DNA from: Galbula dea
Taxonomy: Eukaryota > Chordata > Aves > Piciformes > Galbulidae
Assembly: GCA_013399015.1 (NCBI GenBank)
Contig: VWZX01004704.1
Span: forward strand, 186,001-250,000
Reading direction: 5' to 3'
DNA: 64,000 bases
The position numbers were made by a program, and so were the translations under genes. The notes below the pieces were generated by a model. It saw only the letters and a list, made by a program, of their open reading frames with translations, did no database searches and had not been told where the DNA came from. Below, one piece after another: positions 26,943-40,336 of the stretch; the first letter of the stretch is position 1, and each line of letters opens with the position of its first letter.

Positions 26943-29701
26943 TCCTTCAAGCACTGCTGCTCTAACTCCATTATCTACCCTCTGTCAGTTGACAGCTATG
27001 ATCAAGAGCTCTGTGCTCAAGGCAGCATAGAATTCTGTTATTAGCTAGTTACAGTAACTACATTTATGACACTTACTCCAAAACAGGCAAGTTTCAGAGT
27101 CCAGCTAAGCCTTGAACGGTCTAACAACTTCTGACTATGTAATCTTCAAATCTCACATTATCTGTGGTCTAGACTTGGCGCACTTGGCAGCGCTTGTACC
27201 AGGCAGCCAACAACTGGGCTGTCAACAGTGGGTTTCTCCTACTGAAAACTGCCAGGTGCAGGAAGACCTGGTTTTAGTGATGCTTTAACACTGCTGGAAA
27301 ATAGCTTTCAGTGTACATCAACTCCACCTGTTTTCAGCATCTGCTTAGTAAAAGCTGCTGTTAATAAAGCAAGAGAGAATAAAGATCAACTAGGTAATGC
27401 TGAAGAAGCTTTAGAATTCCTTTTGCTACCCAGTGCTGAGCAGAGTATTTGGTACAGTTGGATCCCTAGGATAGTCAGGTCATATTGTTTGCTTTTTAAA
27501 AAAGCTTCAGTAGCAACATAAGATAAGTGCTTAAGGATTCCACTGACCAAAATCAGAACAGGTCATTCAGTATTATATATATACATGTGAGTAACTTTAT
27601 TGCAGAAGTTTGTGGTTTAAGCTAATGAAGTTATATAGGTGCCCAGATACAGTGTAAATGACTAGCTTCAAATCATAGCAGTGATTGCCAAAGAAACTCC
27701 TTCTGGCCAAATGCAGATGACTACATTTGCTAAACCTCCAAAAAATTCATGTTCCAAGCTGAAAATGTATGCAGGACACACACAGACACACAAGCAGTAG
27801 TGAGAAAAAAACCCAAACAAACAAAAAACAAAACCCAAGAGTTTAATCAAGCATGGGAGTCTCTGAGCTTTACTAAGGACTTTTGTCAAATCATTGCCAA
27901 ACAGACTGTACTGCGTGTGTATTGGGTAGTGCCAGGATTCAGGATTTATGTGAGTCCTAATTTGCAGACAATGAAGAAATCAAAACTACCATGAGAAGCA
28001 ACTTCAGGCAGCCAAAAAAAAATCCATTTACTGAATGTTCTGAACTGTAAAATGGTTCATTTCACAAGAAATCTTTTCGTTAGAAGACAGCATTTTCTGT
28101 TTGGAGTATTCACGTGAGTGTAAGGGCACTTCTAGTGTTATGAGGCGGAAGCTTCTCGCTACTTTAAGTGTACAAAAACCTAAGTATGCTCATTACTAAG
28201 ACTGCTGTATCCATTTATGAAAAGTTAGTTTAGTAAATGTGCAAGTATTGTGCGTGAAAACAGGTATGTTACATGCCTTGGAATTTTCTGTTCACATTCA
28301 ATGGTTGTAAAACGTGGAAACTAAAAAGCTGAGTAAAGTGTCTCAAGGGTATTCTTGTAAGGTATTAAGTGTATACAGTGGGGTCTATATACACAGAAAA
28401 AAAAAAAGACTAACTCTGCAGTAATGGTCAACTTGTACTGACTTACAACAGACAGAAGTCTACTTAAATGTGCCTGACCATCTATGTTCTAGATCCAAAA
28501 GGTCTCACAGAAAACATGAACCATTGCTCTGTTGAAGAGAAAATCAGGGAGATGCAGAAAGACAAAGAGCAGAAAGTGCAAGTAAAAGATGTCAGGAGTA
28601 ACATACGTTGTTCAAAATCATAGCACTGCAGAGGTGCTTGGCTCCAGAAAGACTAGATTGGAGTAATTGAATTTCTCTTTGGCATAGGACTCAAATGTCT
28701 TTCATTAGGGAAAGCATCTGATATTGAAAACTTAACAGTCCAAAAGAAAAGAGGCACGTAGACCGTGCTACTTCATTGTTACAAATAAAAGAGCATGCAG
28801 AAAGACACTATGACTAGTCAAGAAGGTATCTACCAGGAGAAAAAGTTGCTGAGAAGAACAAGGTAGCAAATTTATAATCTGCAGATATCACAAGTGATAA
28901 ATTTAAAGTGATCTTCAGAAGCAGAAAATAAATAAAGGGAAAATAATTCCCTACACAGGGACAAAGAACTCAAATAGGCTAGTAGTATTAGGCTAACAGT
29001 GAACCACTTTCAGAAAGAGGACAGAGTTCCAGTACTTGCACTGTTTTCCTTTATGTAGGAGCTAAGAGAACATATTTTGCATAAGGTCCAAAAAGAGTAC
29101 TCTCCCATTTCATTTTCCAATAACTACAAAACCCCATAGTTCGAGATGTAGGCCACTTAAGCTGCACTGTGTACTGTTTTTTAGCGCACACAGTAGACTC
29201 AATAGTCTTTACATTTGACCTTGCTTCTCTCAAATAGCTTTTCCACTAGGATTTTGCCCCTTCAAAGGAAAGATTTTTCAGCTGTCACACAAAGATAATG
29301 AATTCAGCATATACCAACAAGCAATTCAGCTCATCTCTGTGTTTCACCGACACAGTCATTTCTTAGCAACTCAAGAGCACCAGAATACCTTCAGCCAATC
29401 AGCCTGTTAATCAGCCACCATTTCATACATTAATGAGTAGCCTGAGGAAGCAAGCAATAACATGCTAGGCTCGCTCCCAGAAAGAAGGCAAGACCTGGAC
29501 TGGTGCTGGTCCCGTGGATGCTGCTTCCCAAAGAGATTTTTGGGAAGGTTAGAGACCCATATTGTGACCTATAGTTTCCAGACAGAATATCTGCAGGGGT
29601 TGTCACTGAAGAAAACCAGAACCAAACAAGCAGCTTTTAAAAGAAAACCCAATCAGCAGAATCTTTGTAAGATGAGCTTTTACCAGTGGCTTAAGTCATA
29701 C

Positions 29702-29826
29702 CTTGCCAACTAAAGCAGGAATGTTCATAGAGTTGGTTGCAAACCCCATTCCATATGCCATTGCAGATTCCACACCTAGGAACCTGGCAACTAGCTTTTC
29801 CAGCTCCTCATGTTTGTCCAAGTTTC
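29702..29826 (-). CDS. SPTLC2: SPTLC2 exon 5, residues 209-250
   Basis: Acceptor tatatgcag and donor GTATGA bound this exon, which ends in phase 0. The translation is GNLDKHEELEKLVARFLGVE followed by SAMAYGMGFATNSMNIPALV and GK. The helix LDKHEELEKLVARFLG and the segment MAYGMGFATNSMN match the cofactor-domain start of SPTLC2. In this family that segment contributes to the PLP pocket. I see no anomalies. Confidence 0.97.
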
Positions 29827-31314
29827 CTGCATATAAAACAAATGAGAAATTCATAGTGAGGAAAAGCTTTAACTATTGCTATATTCTGCAAAAAGAATTT
29901 TCACCAAACAGGCTGCTCTTTATTTAAAGGCCCATAAGGGAACACTGAGGAAAAAAAAAAAAAATATGAAAACACAGGTGAGCCAACTGCTGTGCCACGT
30001 AAACTAAACCCAGCAATTAATTTGTCTTCACTAAAATAAAAGCTTCTTTATTGACTAGTCTAAAGTTCTAAACCTGGAAGTAATAACATTTCAAAGACCT
30101 GCGATCAGACTACAGACTGAAACAAACATTCAGGGAACATCCTATCTTGCTCCAACTTACCCATCTCCTGCCTAGTGCTGCACACCCCAGCTCCATACTG
30201 GGACAGAACTTTAGCTGCTGCTTCTTGGCAAGTCCCAGCCTTCTGTGCAAATCCAAGGTAGTTGTAGGAACCCATATTAATAATGTCTTTTATCACTCTC
30301 CCCGTGTACCTGTGTTTTAAACCACATGTTAGGACACCTACAATTAAAAAAAATTAACTATACCAGATGATTTTTATTTCAGTTTCCTAGAATACACACT
30401 GAAATGTTAAAAATCAAAAGAACTAACTGCTAAATTATTTCAGTACTGCCCCTCATTATGAAACTGAAATGATGAGTGAAAAGGATACTTTCCCTATCCT
30501 ATGGTCTCAAACTAGTTCCCGGAAGAGTTTACATTCAAAGGTGAATTTGCTATCTTGTCTAAAATTTCTTGAAGCTTCTCAAACCATTTGTTGTTTCTCT
30601 GACACATCCCACTCTCCATCCCAGAAACATTCAACTTTATTTTCTATTACAAAGTAAGATGTCTAGATCAATTAATTTGGCAGCCTTTCAAGCAGGATAT
30701 CCTCTAACCACAGAAAGGAAACACATGTGGCATTGCTGTGCTAACAATACGTGACAATCAGATTAAGGAAAATCATGTTGCCCTTCAAAGCCAAGGAGAA
30801 ACATGACTAGTTTCATAAAGTACTGTGCTGCAAATCTCTTCACATCAAACTTGCCACATGTTGCTTCCAATTTGTAAGTTTCCTTGGTCTTAACATTTCT
30901 GATTGTTTCTACAGACTACTTCAGTTCTGACTCAACACAATCATGTTACATACAGTTTCAGATGTATACTTCAAGTATGAGGAGTGATTCTAAATCAACA
31001 CAAAGACACAAGTAGCACTGCAATATGAAGTATCTTCTCCAGGTTCTGGTCATCACATCCAAAAGCATTAATTTTATTACAGGCATATGCCCATGAAATC
31101 TTAACACAGTCAGAAGCCTAAGTAATTAGCCATAAGATTATATAATCACCTTGGTGATCAGATGTGTTTCAAAAAAGCAAATTCTTTGATTCAAGCCACT
31201 GGAAAGCTCAAAACAAACACAATTCACTGCTCCTTCAACCTTGCAGCCTGCAACTTGCTCTTATTGACCCCTTAAAGGTAATTATTGGAAGCCTTTTCTT
31301 CGATTTTGACTCAC
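29827..31314 (-). other. SPTLC2 introns 4 and 3 (around exon 4)
   Basis: Intron 4 (29827-30160, 334 bases) has a short A run at 29951-29964. Intron 3 (30310-31314, 1005 bases) is unique A/T-rich sequence. No repeats or other genes recognised. Confidence 0.88.
30161..30309 (-). CDS. SPTLC2: SPTLC2 exon 4, residues 159-209 (both ends split)
   Basis: Acceptor aaaacacag is followed by G, which completes codon 159, and the exon ends ATGG before donor GTAAGT, one base into codon 209. It reads YTGRVIKDIINMGSYNYLGF, then AQKAGTCQEAAAKVLSQYGA and GVCSTRQEM. INMGSYNYLGFA begins the catalytic domain of the alpha-oxoamine synthase family, and GAGVCSTRQE is strongly conserved. TGRVIKD resembles SPTLC3 locally, but the rest of the exon follows SPTLC2. 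Intron 4, between this exon and exon 5, is only 334 bases. Confidence 0.97.
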
Positions 31315-31469
31315 GTGAATGTCCAGTTATAGTCATGGGAAACTCTCTCCATCATGTCCACTTTGGCCCCTGGCACACTGCAGATTGGACGGTTCCAGCT
31401 GTCCCGAATGCGCATGTACAGGTTTCTGTTGTAGAAATTTTCAAAGTCCTGGTACAATGGGACAAAGTC
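31315..31469 (-). CDS. SPTLC2: SPTLC2 exon 3, residues 108-159 (last codon split)
   Basis: Acceptor gtgtttcag precedes GAC, and donor GTGAGT follows TTCAC, leaving two bases of codon 159. The translation runs [20 protein letters not shown], then IRDSWNRPICSVPGAKVDMM and ERVSHDYNWTF. It is close to human SPTLC2, which has [20 protein letters not shown]. This is the linker between the membrane helix and the aminotransferase fold-I domain. No frameshift or stop is seen. Confidence 0.97.
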
Positions 31470-33874
31470 CTGAAACACATCACAAATACTCAAAGTAAAA
31501 GGAAATCATATATTGTAGTAAACTAGGAATAAGTTGTTTCTGTTATTCAGGTGTAATTTATAAAAGAAAAAAAAAAAATAATCAAGAAAACTCAAGAAAG
31601 TTCGAAAGGTCTTTGTCACAAGCCCTGAAACCAATTCTACCCAAAGCGTTTTTAATCCTGGAAATCCATGCCAGTGCAGAATTATTTGAAGGCGAGACAG
31701 AAGCAAAACTGAAGAGATTCATCTTGCTAGTGCAAAATGCATCTGCTGTGATTCCTAAACTTTTTCAATCTGTAAATCTACCATGCTCCCAAGATTCTTT
31801 CAACAGTAGCTGCTTATTTGTATATAACTTAAGCAGCTCATAGAATCTAAACCACAACTAGAATAAAAACAATCACGGTATTAGATCATGCTTCAAGTCA
31901 GAAAGCCTCAAAGAATTCTAATGTATAGGAGAAGGAGTGCTGAAAGCAACACAGAAACTGAGTTGGGAGCTCCTATGGACACAGTGAGGTTCTCACAGGT
32001 TTTCTGAACTCAAACGGGACTTGAAATACCTTGGCTTTCATTCCAGCTCTAGTTGAGTAGAGCATCTCTCCCAAAACATACAATAACCCCCTTCATGAAA
32101 TACATGGGCATATCAGCTTTGCAAGAGATGTGTATTCAGGCTTCAAAGTTAAGCAGAGCAAGGGGACATGGCATTGCTTTTTGGCACCAGAGTGCATTGC
32201 GCCACTGAATACCCAAAGACTTTGAAAGCTGAGGTATTCTGCTGTATTTTACTCTGTACATAAGAAATGCATTTAATAAAGCAGTACTAGCATTATTATA
32301 GAGGTTATCATTAGAAATTTCTGTAATTTTTTGTTCCAAATCCAAGCAAGTAAAGCTACATAATGGTACCTTTCTTCTGCACAGCTTATCAGCACTTAAG
32401 TCCCACAGGATTTCTTTGCTTGAGCATTTCCTGAATTCTAGCTTCCCTTCCAACATTTTCAGGAAAAGTAAGTGACTGTCTTGAATGGATAACACACAAG
32501 AATGTCAAACTAACTGTGACAGCAAGGACATTTGAGCACTCATGAACATTTTTTTCTGGCCTACTTAAAATGCTCCAAAGTTATGAAATTTCTTTACTAC
32601 TATTCAATTAAAAGGAAGTTTGATGTTCAGTATGATATGAATGCATAACTCATTTGCTGCTGTCTAAAACCCCACCACCACCTTTTTCATAATCTGCAAA
32701 AGAAAAAATAGAATTTATAACAAGTTAATAGCACTGCAGAGCATTTCTTCCTGTTTTTCACATCAGAAACAAAAACATGGTGAAGGGCAATTTTATTTTT
32801 GGTGAGAGGATAAGCAAGACAGAATATCTGCCTGATTTGAGTATTAGGGTATCTGACAGTTGCACCACTGAGGCAAAACTGGGAGTATTTATGCCAGCTT
32901 TTTAACAACAACTCAAACAGGCACTGACAAGCTTTTACTTACAATGCTTGACTGCAGGAAGAGTACTTTTTTCTTTACCTTCCTATATTAATAATTTAAC
33001 AACTTCAACCTTCCAGTTTGGAGAAAAGAAACCATCTTGGTCAACCCCTCTGCAGCCTCCTACCCCCAGCTGCACACGAATGACAGAGCCTAAAAGCACC
33101 AACTTCTATGCAGAAACAGCTGCACCTAAGCTCCCTTCTGATTTGCCTGTGCATAATAACATGACCAAAAGGCAAAAAATCCACTAATTTTCATAATTTC
33201 AACCACAGAAAACCTAATTGAATTTAGCCAGTGGTCCTCTAAAAAGTCACAAGTATGTCCTTTCTCAGCAAAGACAGACAGCAGGAACAAGATTTGCATG
33301 AGCTAAGATCCACAGCAGGGCAATTATTTATTCCATGTTCCTCTACTCAAGTACAGTTTTGCACTATTTCATATGTGCCAGGTTTTCTCTGAAAGCTCTT
33401 TATCAAGAGAGGTTAACAGGGGCAGTGAGTCAGCTAATACAAAGCTGTAATCCCCTAGAAAATCATTAGTTTTCTGAGTAGCTACACAGCTCTGTCCTTC
33501 CTTCATTTCAGTATTTTGCGTTGTTACAGGCAGAAAGTGGGTTTCAAGGCTGAATCACTAACAAACTGGTCACTTTCACAAAGGAGAAAAACATATTGGT
33601 ATTGACAAACACATTTGAGAACCTCCTTCATATATGAAAAGCCACATAGCTACTGTTCTCTGTTACAACCTGGCGATAATGCACGAGAGTACTTGTAGCA
33701 ATACAGTAACACCCTGATTCAAGACACAAAAATCAAGTAATTATCTACAAGTGTCTGACACTTGCTGCTACATCATTTGTAGAGAGGTGGGGGGGGTGAG
33801 CTCAAATAGAAACTCTGGCACATTAGAAGATCAACACTTGAGGGACTTGTTATGACAAATTATAATCTACTGAG

Positions 33875-33995
33875 ATCACAGAATGTTAGGAGCTGGAACG
33901 GACCTCGAAAGATCATCTAGTCCAACCCCCCTGCCACAGCAGGATTCCCTAGACCAGGTCACACCGAAACATGTCCAGACAGCTCTTCTCTCTTT
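33875..33995 (-). mobile_element. CR1 LINE 3' tail fragment
   Basis: It starts atcacagaatgttaggagc and contains gatcatctagtccaaccccc, the inverted terminal part of a CR1. About 90 bases differ from the inverted copy ending at 40306 at only four positions, so both come from one subfamily. It lies in SPTLC2 intron 2. Confidence 0.9.
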
Positions 33996-34799
33996 TCAAC
34001 TCCTCTCAACCATCTGTGTATGAGCATTCAGCTTTGCAGTAGTCAGTCAAGCACACTATGTGACCCAGGAAAACACTGAGATTTTAGCCAAGGTTTTGGC
34101 TAGGAGCGGAAGGTGAAAATGAGTCATTATACCAACTCAAGCAGGTATGCCTGGGCTGATACAGTCCAATCTCACCTCAGATAACTGAGCAGATAGAGCA
34201 TGCTTTATTTTGAAACCCAAGCTGACAAAGCAGGAAGAGTTATGAGCTCAGATGCTGAGCTAAACACAATCGCTCACAACAGGCTGACACCACCAAGATA
34301 GATAATGCAACTGTGATCTTACAAGACCAACAGTATAACTAAGTTCGAAGTGATTTAACTGAGCAGTTCTCTGAACCTAATGGATTATGACGAAACAAAA
34401 AGGTGTCTTAAAAGTCAACAAGAATTCAAAGAACAAAGTACAAGTAAGGGAATTAAGGTCTAATACAAGACAACAGCCTCAGATTTTGGGATAACAAGCT
34501 GGAATATTACAGCAAAGGCTCTAAGTGAGGCATCATGCCAATTCTGTCACGTTTGCACAAAGGTGTAGCTGTGTATCCTTGGTGTAGCTGTAGTAATATT
34601 TCTATCTTGCTAACTCAGAGACAAAAAGCAATAGACTGTATCTTCATTGCAGAATTTGGGTCTTGATACTTTTCCCAGTGGTCCTTCACTTGAGAGCTGT
34701 GTGAAAAATAGTGTCACAGGTAGTGTTGGGAACTTAACTCAGAACAGGTTAATGTCTACTGGGAAAGAAGGAAGTGCTCTTCAGGTATTTTAGGTTACA

Positions 34800-35083
34800 C
34801 AGTCAATTTGAACTTAGTCTTATGTTCAACCATGCTCTTCTAAGACATACTCAAAGACATGAAATAAAATATATCAGGAAAAGGTTTTTCACTCAGAGGA
34901 TGGTTGGGCTCTGGAACAACCTCCCCAGGGCGGTGGTCACAGCACCAAGCCTGATGGAATTCAACACATGCTTGGACATTGCTCTTAGGCATGTGGTGCG
35001 ATTCTTGGATTGCCCTGTGCTGGGCAGGGAGCTGGACTAGAAGATCCTTTTGAGTCCCTTCCATCTCAGAATATCCTATGATC
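34800..35083 (+). mobile_element. CR1 LINE fragment with end of the reverse-transcriptase ORF
   Basis: The DNA encodes RFFTQRMVGLWNNLPRAVVT, a typical C-terminal motif of the CR1 ORF2 protein. It then ends in gggagctggactagaagatc and a cttccatctcagaatatcct tail. It is 5'-truncated and a different subfamily from the 40140-40306 copy. It lies in SPTLC2 intron 2, antisense to the gene. Confidence 0.88.
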
Positions 35084-37274
35084 TTAATGCCAGCCCCTTT
35101 GTTGTCCATCTTGCCCTCACTCCTCCAAGCTAGCTCTTATGAGCAAGTTCCTTGGAATATGACATGCAGGAAGTGTTATTTTGGCATAAATCAAAACTAG
35201 ATTGTCTACTTCCTCAGTAATCCTAACCCCATCAAGAGGTTCTCATGACCCATGCATCCAGGAATACAAAGAAGATAAATGCTAGGGATGTCACGCCTTT
35301 ACAAATTGGTACTTTCTTTTGGAGTTTGCAAGCCCAGTTTTAGAGTAGGCATACAGGATCAGATTGTTTGCCTGGTAGGTTTTGGTGTTGTTTGTTGTGT
35401 TTGTTTTCCGCCTAAATCTTTCTACCATGTGGCATTTCAGATGTGAGAGTTGAAGAGGTCAATATAGCAAAAAGAAGACTTGAATTCCTCACAGAAATTA
35501 AATGCTTTCAATCTTCGAAGAAAAACAAACAAACAATCTGGGAGGGAGTTGGGGTGAACCCTATCAAAATCCATACTGTTTCAACCACAGTACTGTGCTG
35601 CAACAGTATCCTATTACTGGAAGCAACCACTGTCACCTTTAAATGACCTTCAGAGCTTATTGTTATTTTTCCATCACATTCTCATCCTGTTTCAGATCCA
35701 ACACTCTTTGTAGCCCTAATAGACTATGAGTATCAACCTGAGATGGAACAGATTCGTTTGGAGGAAAAATATTCTTACACTGAGTTGATCCTTTGAGCAA
35801 TCTTCAGAGTAATCATAGCCAAACAACTACAAAGGTTATACAGTTTCCAGAAAAAAAAGAAAAAAAGCACCATGTTCTTTCATTTGAATTCATACGAACA
35901 TGGACCTAGGAAATCCTAAACAGCTCCATTCCTGTTGATTTAAGCCTAGAACACACTCCAGGTGATTCCTGATGAAGAAACCTAAGTACTAGTGGTCTCA
36001 CAGAAGCCTGAAAGGCATAGCAATTTCAACAAACAATGAAACAAGGCATGAATAAAATTCTCCCTTGGGGTGCAGCACCTTAGCATAGGTGCCTTAGTAA
36101 TCCAAGATGTCATCACACTGTAAACTAATACTACAACAAGTGAAGGTGATAACAAGAGCTCTGTAACCATTAGCTTGGGACACAAGGATATGCAAATGCA
36201 GTGATTATTCTACTTTTAGAACCAGGTTTCCACAGCATTGCATCTAACCAAACAAATGGTGCCATGAGCACTGGCCAGGCTTGTCCGGAATTCACATAAT
36301 GCATTCTGTAATAAACCAAAACTGACTCTGAATGGAAATCAAGTAGACAACTGCAATACATTTCAGGCTTCTAAAAGGAAGCAGTATGACTAATTCCATC
36401 TCACTGCTACATGAGTTAAGAAAAAGTGGAGCAATAACTGTGGGTAGCCTTTATACAATTAGGAGGCCTCAAATGGGCTATACAGATGCTAAAGGGCAAT
36501 GAACTCCAGTTTACTGCCTCTGAGACAATCCAACAGCTGGATTCCTGTGAAGAAGTGTTTGAAAACCCCACATGCTAGAAATATGTTCTAACTGGGCAAG
36601 CTACTGAGCAAGAAGAGGTATGTTAGTTACCAGCACCATCTGCACAGCTAATGCCATATACAAAATGTATAAGATAATCAACAAGCAGATCAGACCCAAA
36701 GAAAGGTAAGAGTGATTTTCATCCCGCCAATGAATTCCTACAAGCATTTTGCAGATTTAACTACACTGTATGACCAGATGTTACATTAAATTGGGTATGC
36801 ATAAATTGACTGTAGGGTAACTGAGAACTGTTAACATGCTACTTGCCCATGGCTAAAAGACACTGATAACGCTTCAGAGAGGATGTGCTACACAACACTG
36901 GTTTCCAAGAAAAGACCAGCTGGATATATTTTAAACAAAGCCAAAACCTATCAGACTATTTCCTGGAAATTAGTACTAACAAATCCTGACCATTTTCACT
37001 CTTTTGTGTTCCAACAGTGAGTGAATATTAGGTTTTCCTGGAATCATTAATTTCAATGCAAGGTTCTAATAAATTCCAAGGAATTTACCCACAATCAGAG
37101 ACTGTCCCAATATAGACCTGTTGGAAAGCCTACTCTTTAACTTAGTTTGGTCACTTTCGGTTTCTATTTCTGATGTACAGAGTAAGATTACAATATAAAA
37201 TGACTATTTGAGGAAGGATTTGCTCTACTGAAATAAACTGCTCTCCAAAAGACACAAAAAATGAGGGTGGCCAT

Positions 37275-37345
37275 TCTTTGTGTCTGTTTTTGGTTTAGTT
37301 TTTTTTGGTGGTTGTTAGTTTTATTTTGGTTTTTTGTTGTTAATC
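37275..37345 (+). repeat. T/G-rich low-complexity tract
   Basis: tgtctgtttttggtttagtt and following bases are T/G-rich on the plus strand, the mirror of the A/C tracts elsewhere in the gene. Confidence 0.85.
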
Positions 37346-40139
37346 TTAGTTTATGTTATGCTTTTAAATGTGATCACCTTCCGAAACACACCACAGAAAA
37401 CTCAGATACTTCATCCTTTTATGAAATATTTCCTTGCACTACATAATTTTGTTCTGCTTACAAAGCAGGTTGTCACACACCATTCAGCTATACAGCTACT
37501 CATACTGTCTTTGCTTTGAGGTTTTCACCCAAGAAACGGTAAGCTATTTCAAAAACCTAAAGCTAATCCTTTTGCTTGATACTTAACATCTAAGTAAGCT
37601 CTTAAGATGACATAATCATCTAGCTGACTCTACAGAACTTAAATAATAAAAATGTTACTTTCCACACAGAGGTCACAAATCTGCCCAAAAAGTACAAGTT
37701 TCAAGCCTTTCCTGTGCACTAGTATCTGCATTCCCTTACCAAAAGATGATTGGGCTGTCAGCCAGCAGCTTGAGGGATTAAAATATTTGAAAATCATGAG
37801 AAATTGTTTCAAAACAAGTCATTGAGCACCCTACCCCCCCGGCACCAAAATGAACCTGCCTCCCACACTAGATACACTGCAACGTACTCTCACCAATTCA
37901 TTTGCAGGCAGGCAAAGCTTAAAGCAGCAAATTGTGAGGGTAAGTACTGTATGTTCTAGACCTCACATGATCACTTCTCTATTTGTCCAATAACGGAAAC
38001 AGCTATTACAACCTAAGCACTAGAAATGTGATTTAGGGAAGTACGCTAGGCTGAGATTTCTTCAGCACCGAAACTTTTTTAAACAGGATTTCCTATTTTT
38101 CATTCTTATGCAATATTCACTGGCACTTCTTACTAGCTCCATTCCCAGACATCCTATGTACAAAACAAACAAAATACATGCATCTCTTTCCTGCAAGCCA
38201 CGACTGACAAACTCAAAGGGTTTCAATTCATCTGTCTGAGAGGTATACTTGTTAAGCAAATATCTTTCAGGGTAAGATGCAAGTTAATTTATAAAAAAAT
38301 TCAAGACTAAATTTCTTTTAGAACTAGTATAATTAGTTGCTAACAAACTCTGTGCTCCAATGTCCTCGGACACGAACTTTACCATGAGCCTAATATCAAT
38401 AATGTACTCCCTAAGGTCCTCCTTGCATACACTCACTTGTAAAAGTCATGACTGCTCCCACAGAAAAGGGCTACTGTAAGCAGCCTTGCATCTTACACAC
38501 TGGTAACAGAACAAACATTTCACAATTACTGTGCAACAGAAATACAGTATAGAATAATTACAGCAACACTTCAGTTACCCTTTTATAATTCTTAAGTTCC
38601 ATGAGCACAGACCAATATTTAAACCTTTATTCTAATGCCTTTGTAGATTTCTGTATCGACTTCTAGTTTACACACAGAAAAATACAAGGGTGTCATCTTC
38701 TCAGGTGACATAAACCAGAGTAGCTCAAATAACATTAACGAACACATCAAGTTTAAAGCTGAGATTTAGCCAGCAATGCTTATTCACATACTGTAACTGT
38801 TAAAAAAGGGATTCAAGATTTTTACTTCCATATTCCAGAAGTCAGTTTTGGAAACAGTGTAAATTTAAATTCCTGTGCTTTTGACCAATATGAAATACCT
38901 ATTACTCATTAAACTCCTATGAGAATGTTTCTATTTTGGAACCCAGTGCCTTACTATGAATAAGCTTAATTCTACTTCATGATGCTCACACAAAGAAGCT
39001 ACTGTTAAGTAATATTAGACACCGGTTAGTTTACTGCATCTTAGCTAATCCACCATAAGATGACGTGCGCTTTACTTCAGTGCTGCCTCTGAAAAAAGCC
39101 TCCAAAGAAGTCTTCCTTCTTTTTTTTCCTTCCCACACTTGATTATTTGTTTGCATTTGTCAGATATTAGTGAGATGTCCATCTCATTCCTCCCCACCCC
39201 CCTTTCTGCTAACCACTATGTGGGCATGTGTGGCTGCACAGACAACCAGAAACCAGCAACAGGAAAACAACCCTCCTTAACATTTTGTAAGCCAGATTGG
39301 CTCCCCAAAGCAGTTGAAAAAACAGAACCTAGATTAGCAAGAGTAAGCCAATTCACTCCCCCTCTGGAGCAAATCTCAGTAGTATTCACACTGTGCTAAG
39401 AGGACTCACACTAAGAGGTAGTAGGAAATAGCTATTCAACTGCAAGTTTAAACCGTAGCTTTCTGAAGAGTCATTAATTGCTATGGAGAATAAAGGCCTC
39501 AAAATATTTTACAACTACTCAGAATAAGATTTATCTATTCCATACTAACTGCTGAAGCAGGTAAGTCTTTGCAACCGGTAACAGAAGCTTTTCTGAATAG
39601 ATCTTATTATGAACTAATTCTTTTTAATTGCTATCAGTGAGTCAAGAGTCAGTAGCTCAGAACACTCACCAGCTAACCTGCTAGTATTCTGGACATCCAG
39701 CTTGTGCTCTGGTTCCCATCCACAAGCTTTGTTTTGCAACAGTTTGGGTTACAGAGAATAAATAGCATGCTTTCAAATGAAAACATAACCACTAGAGCAG
39801 CATCAGAAAGCCTCCCAACTGCTGTCAAACCCAAACTAGATCCTTTGATAAGCACTTGTTTAGTTGCTGGCATATGCAGTCTCTTCCCCATAACTTCGTT
39901 TCTGCAGCTGGGGCATCTCTTAGCATGTTGATATAACTGTTGAGGCGGCTTTGCAGTGAGCGAGATGAGTGATCTGCTCCACAAAAAAAAAACCTAACTA
40001 AAGAAACTATTTTGTTTAACATCACTGCACTATAGTATAATATTTTGGGCATTCAGAAGACAAGGAAAACAGCAGAGAACTTCAAACAACGCTGCTTCCT
40101 AAAGAAATGCTCAAGCTATGGCCTCAGTCACATCATTTC

Positions 40140-40306
40140 ACTGGAACAGGCTGCTCGGAGAGGTTGTGAAGTCTCCTTCTCTGGAGATATTCAAAACCCG
40201 TCTGGACGCGCTTCTGTGTGACCTGGTCTAGGGAATCCTGCAGTGGCAGGGGGGTTGGACTAGATGATCTTTCGAGGTCCCTCCCAACTCCTAACATTCT
40301 GTGATT
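40140..40306 (+). mobile_element. CR1 LINE 3' end next to SPTLC2 exon 2
   Basis: It runs from cactggaacaggctgctcgg through ggttggactagatgatcttt to cctaacattctgtgat, a well-preserved CR1 3' end. Its terminus is 30 bases from the exon 2 donor, in antisense orientation to SPTLC2. Confidence 0.93.
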
Positions 40307-40336
40307 TCCCACTGACCATTACTTCCCAGAGGCTAC

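Larger units (their letters stand above)
24999..29701 (-). other. SPTLC2 intron 5
   Basis: It is 4703 bases long and contains a 25-A run (25099-25123), A/C-rich tracts at 26884-26942 and 27807-27838 and a short TA-rich piece near 27570. No CR1 copy or exon recognised. Confidence 0.88.
31470..40336 (-). other. SPTLC2 intron 2
   Basis: It is 8867 bases long and holds three CR1 fragments (33875-33995, 34800-35083, 40140-40306) and T/G-rich tracts at 35378-35410 and 37275-37345, the opposite strand bias to other tracts in the gene. The remainder is A/T-rich sequence without recognisable features. Confidence 0.9.

Noticed and set aside
34774..35109. Open frames of 88-89 residues on both strands
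   Set aside because: They are part of a CR1 copy. The plus frame is the end of its reverse transcriptase, not a host gene.
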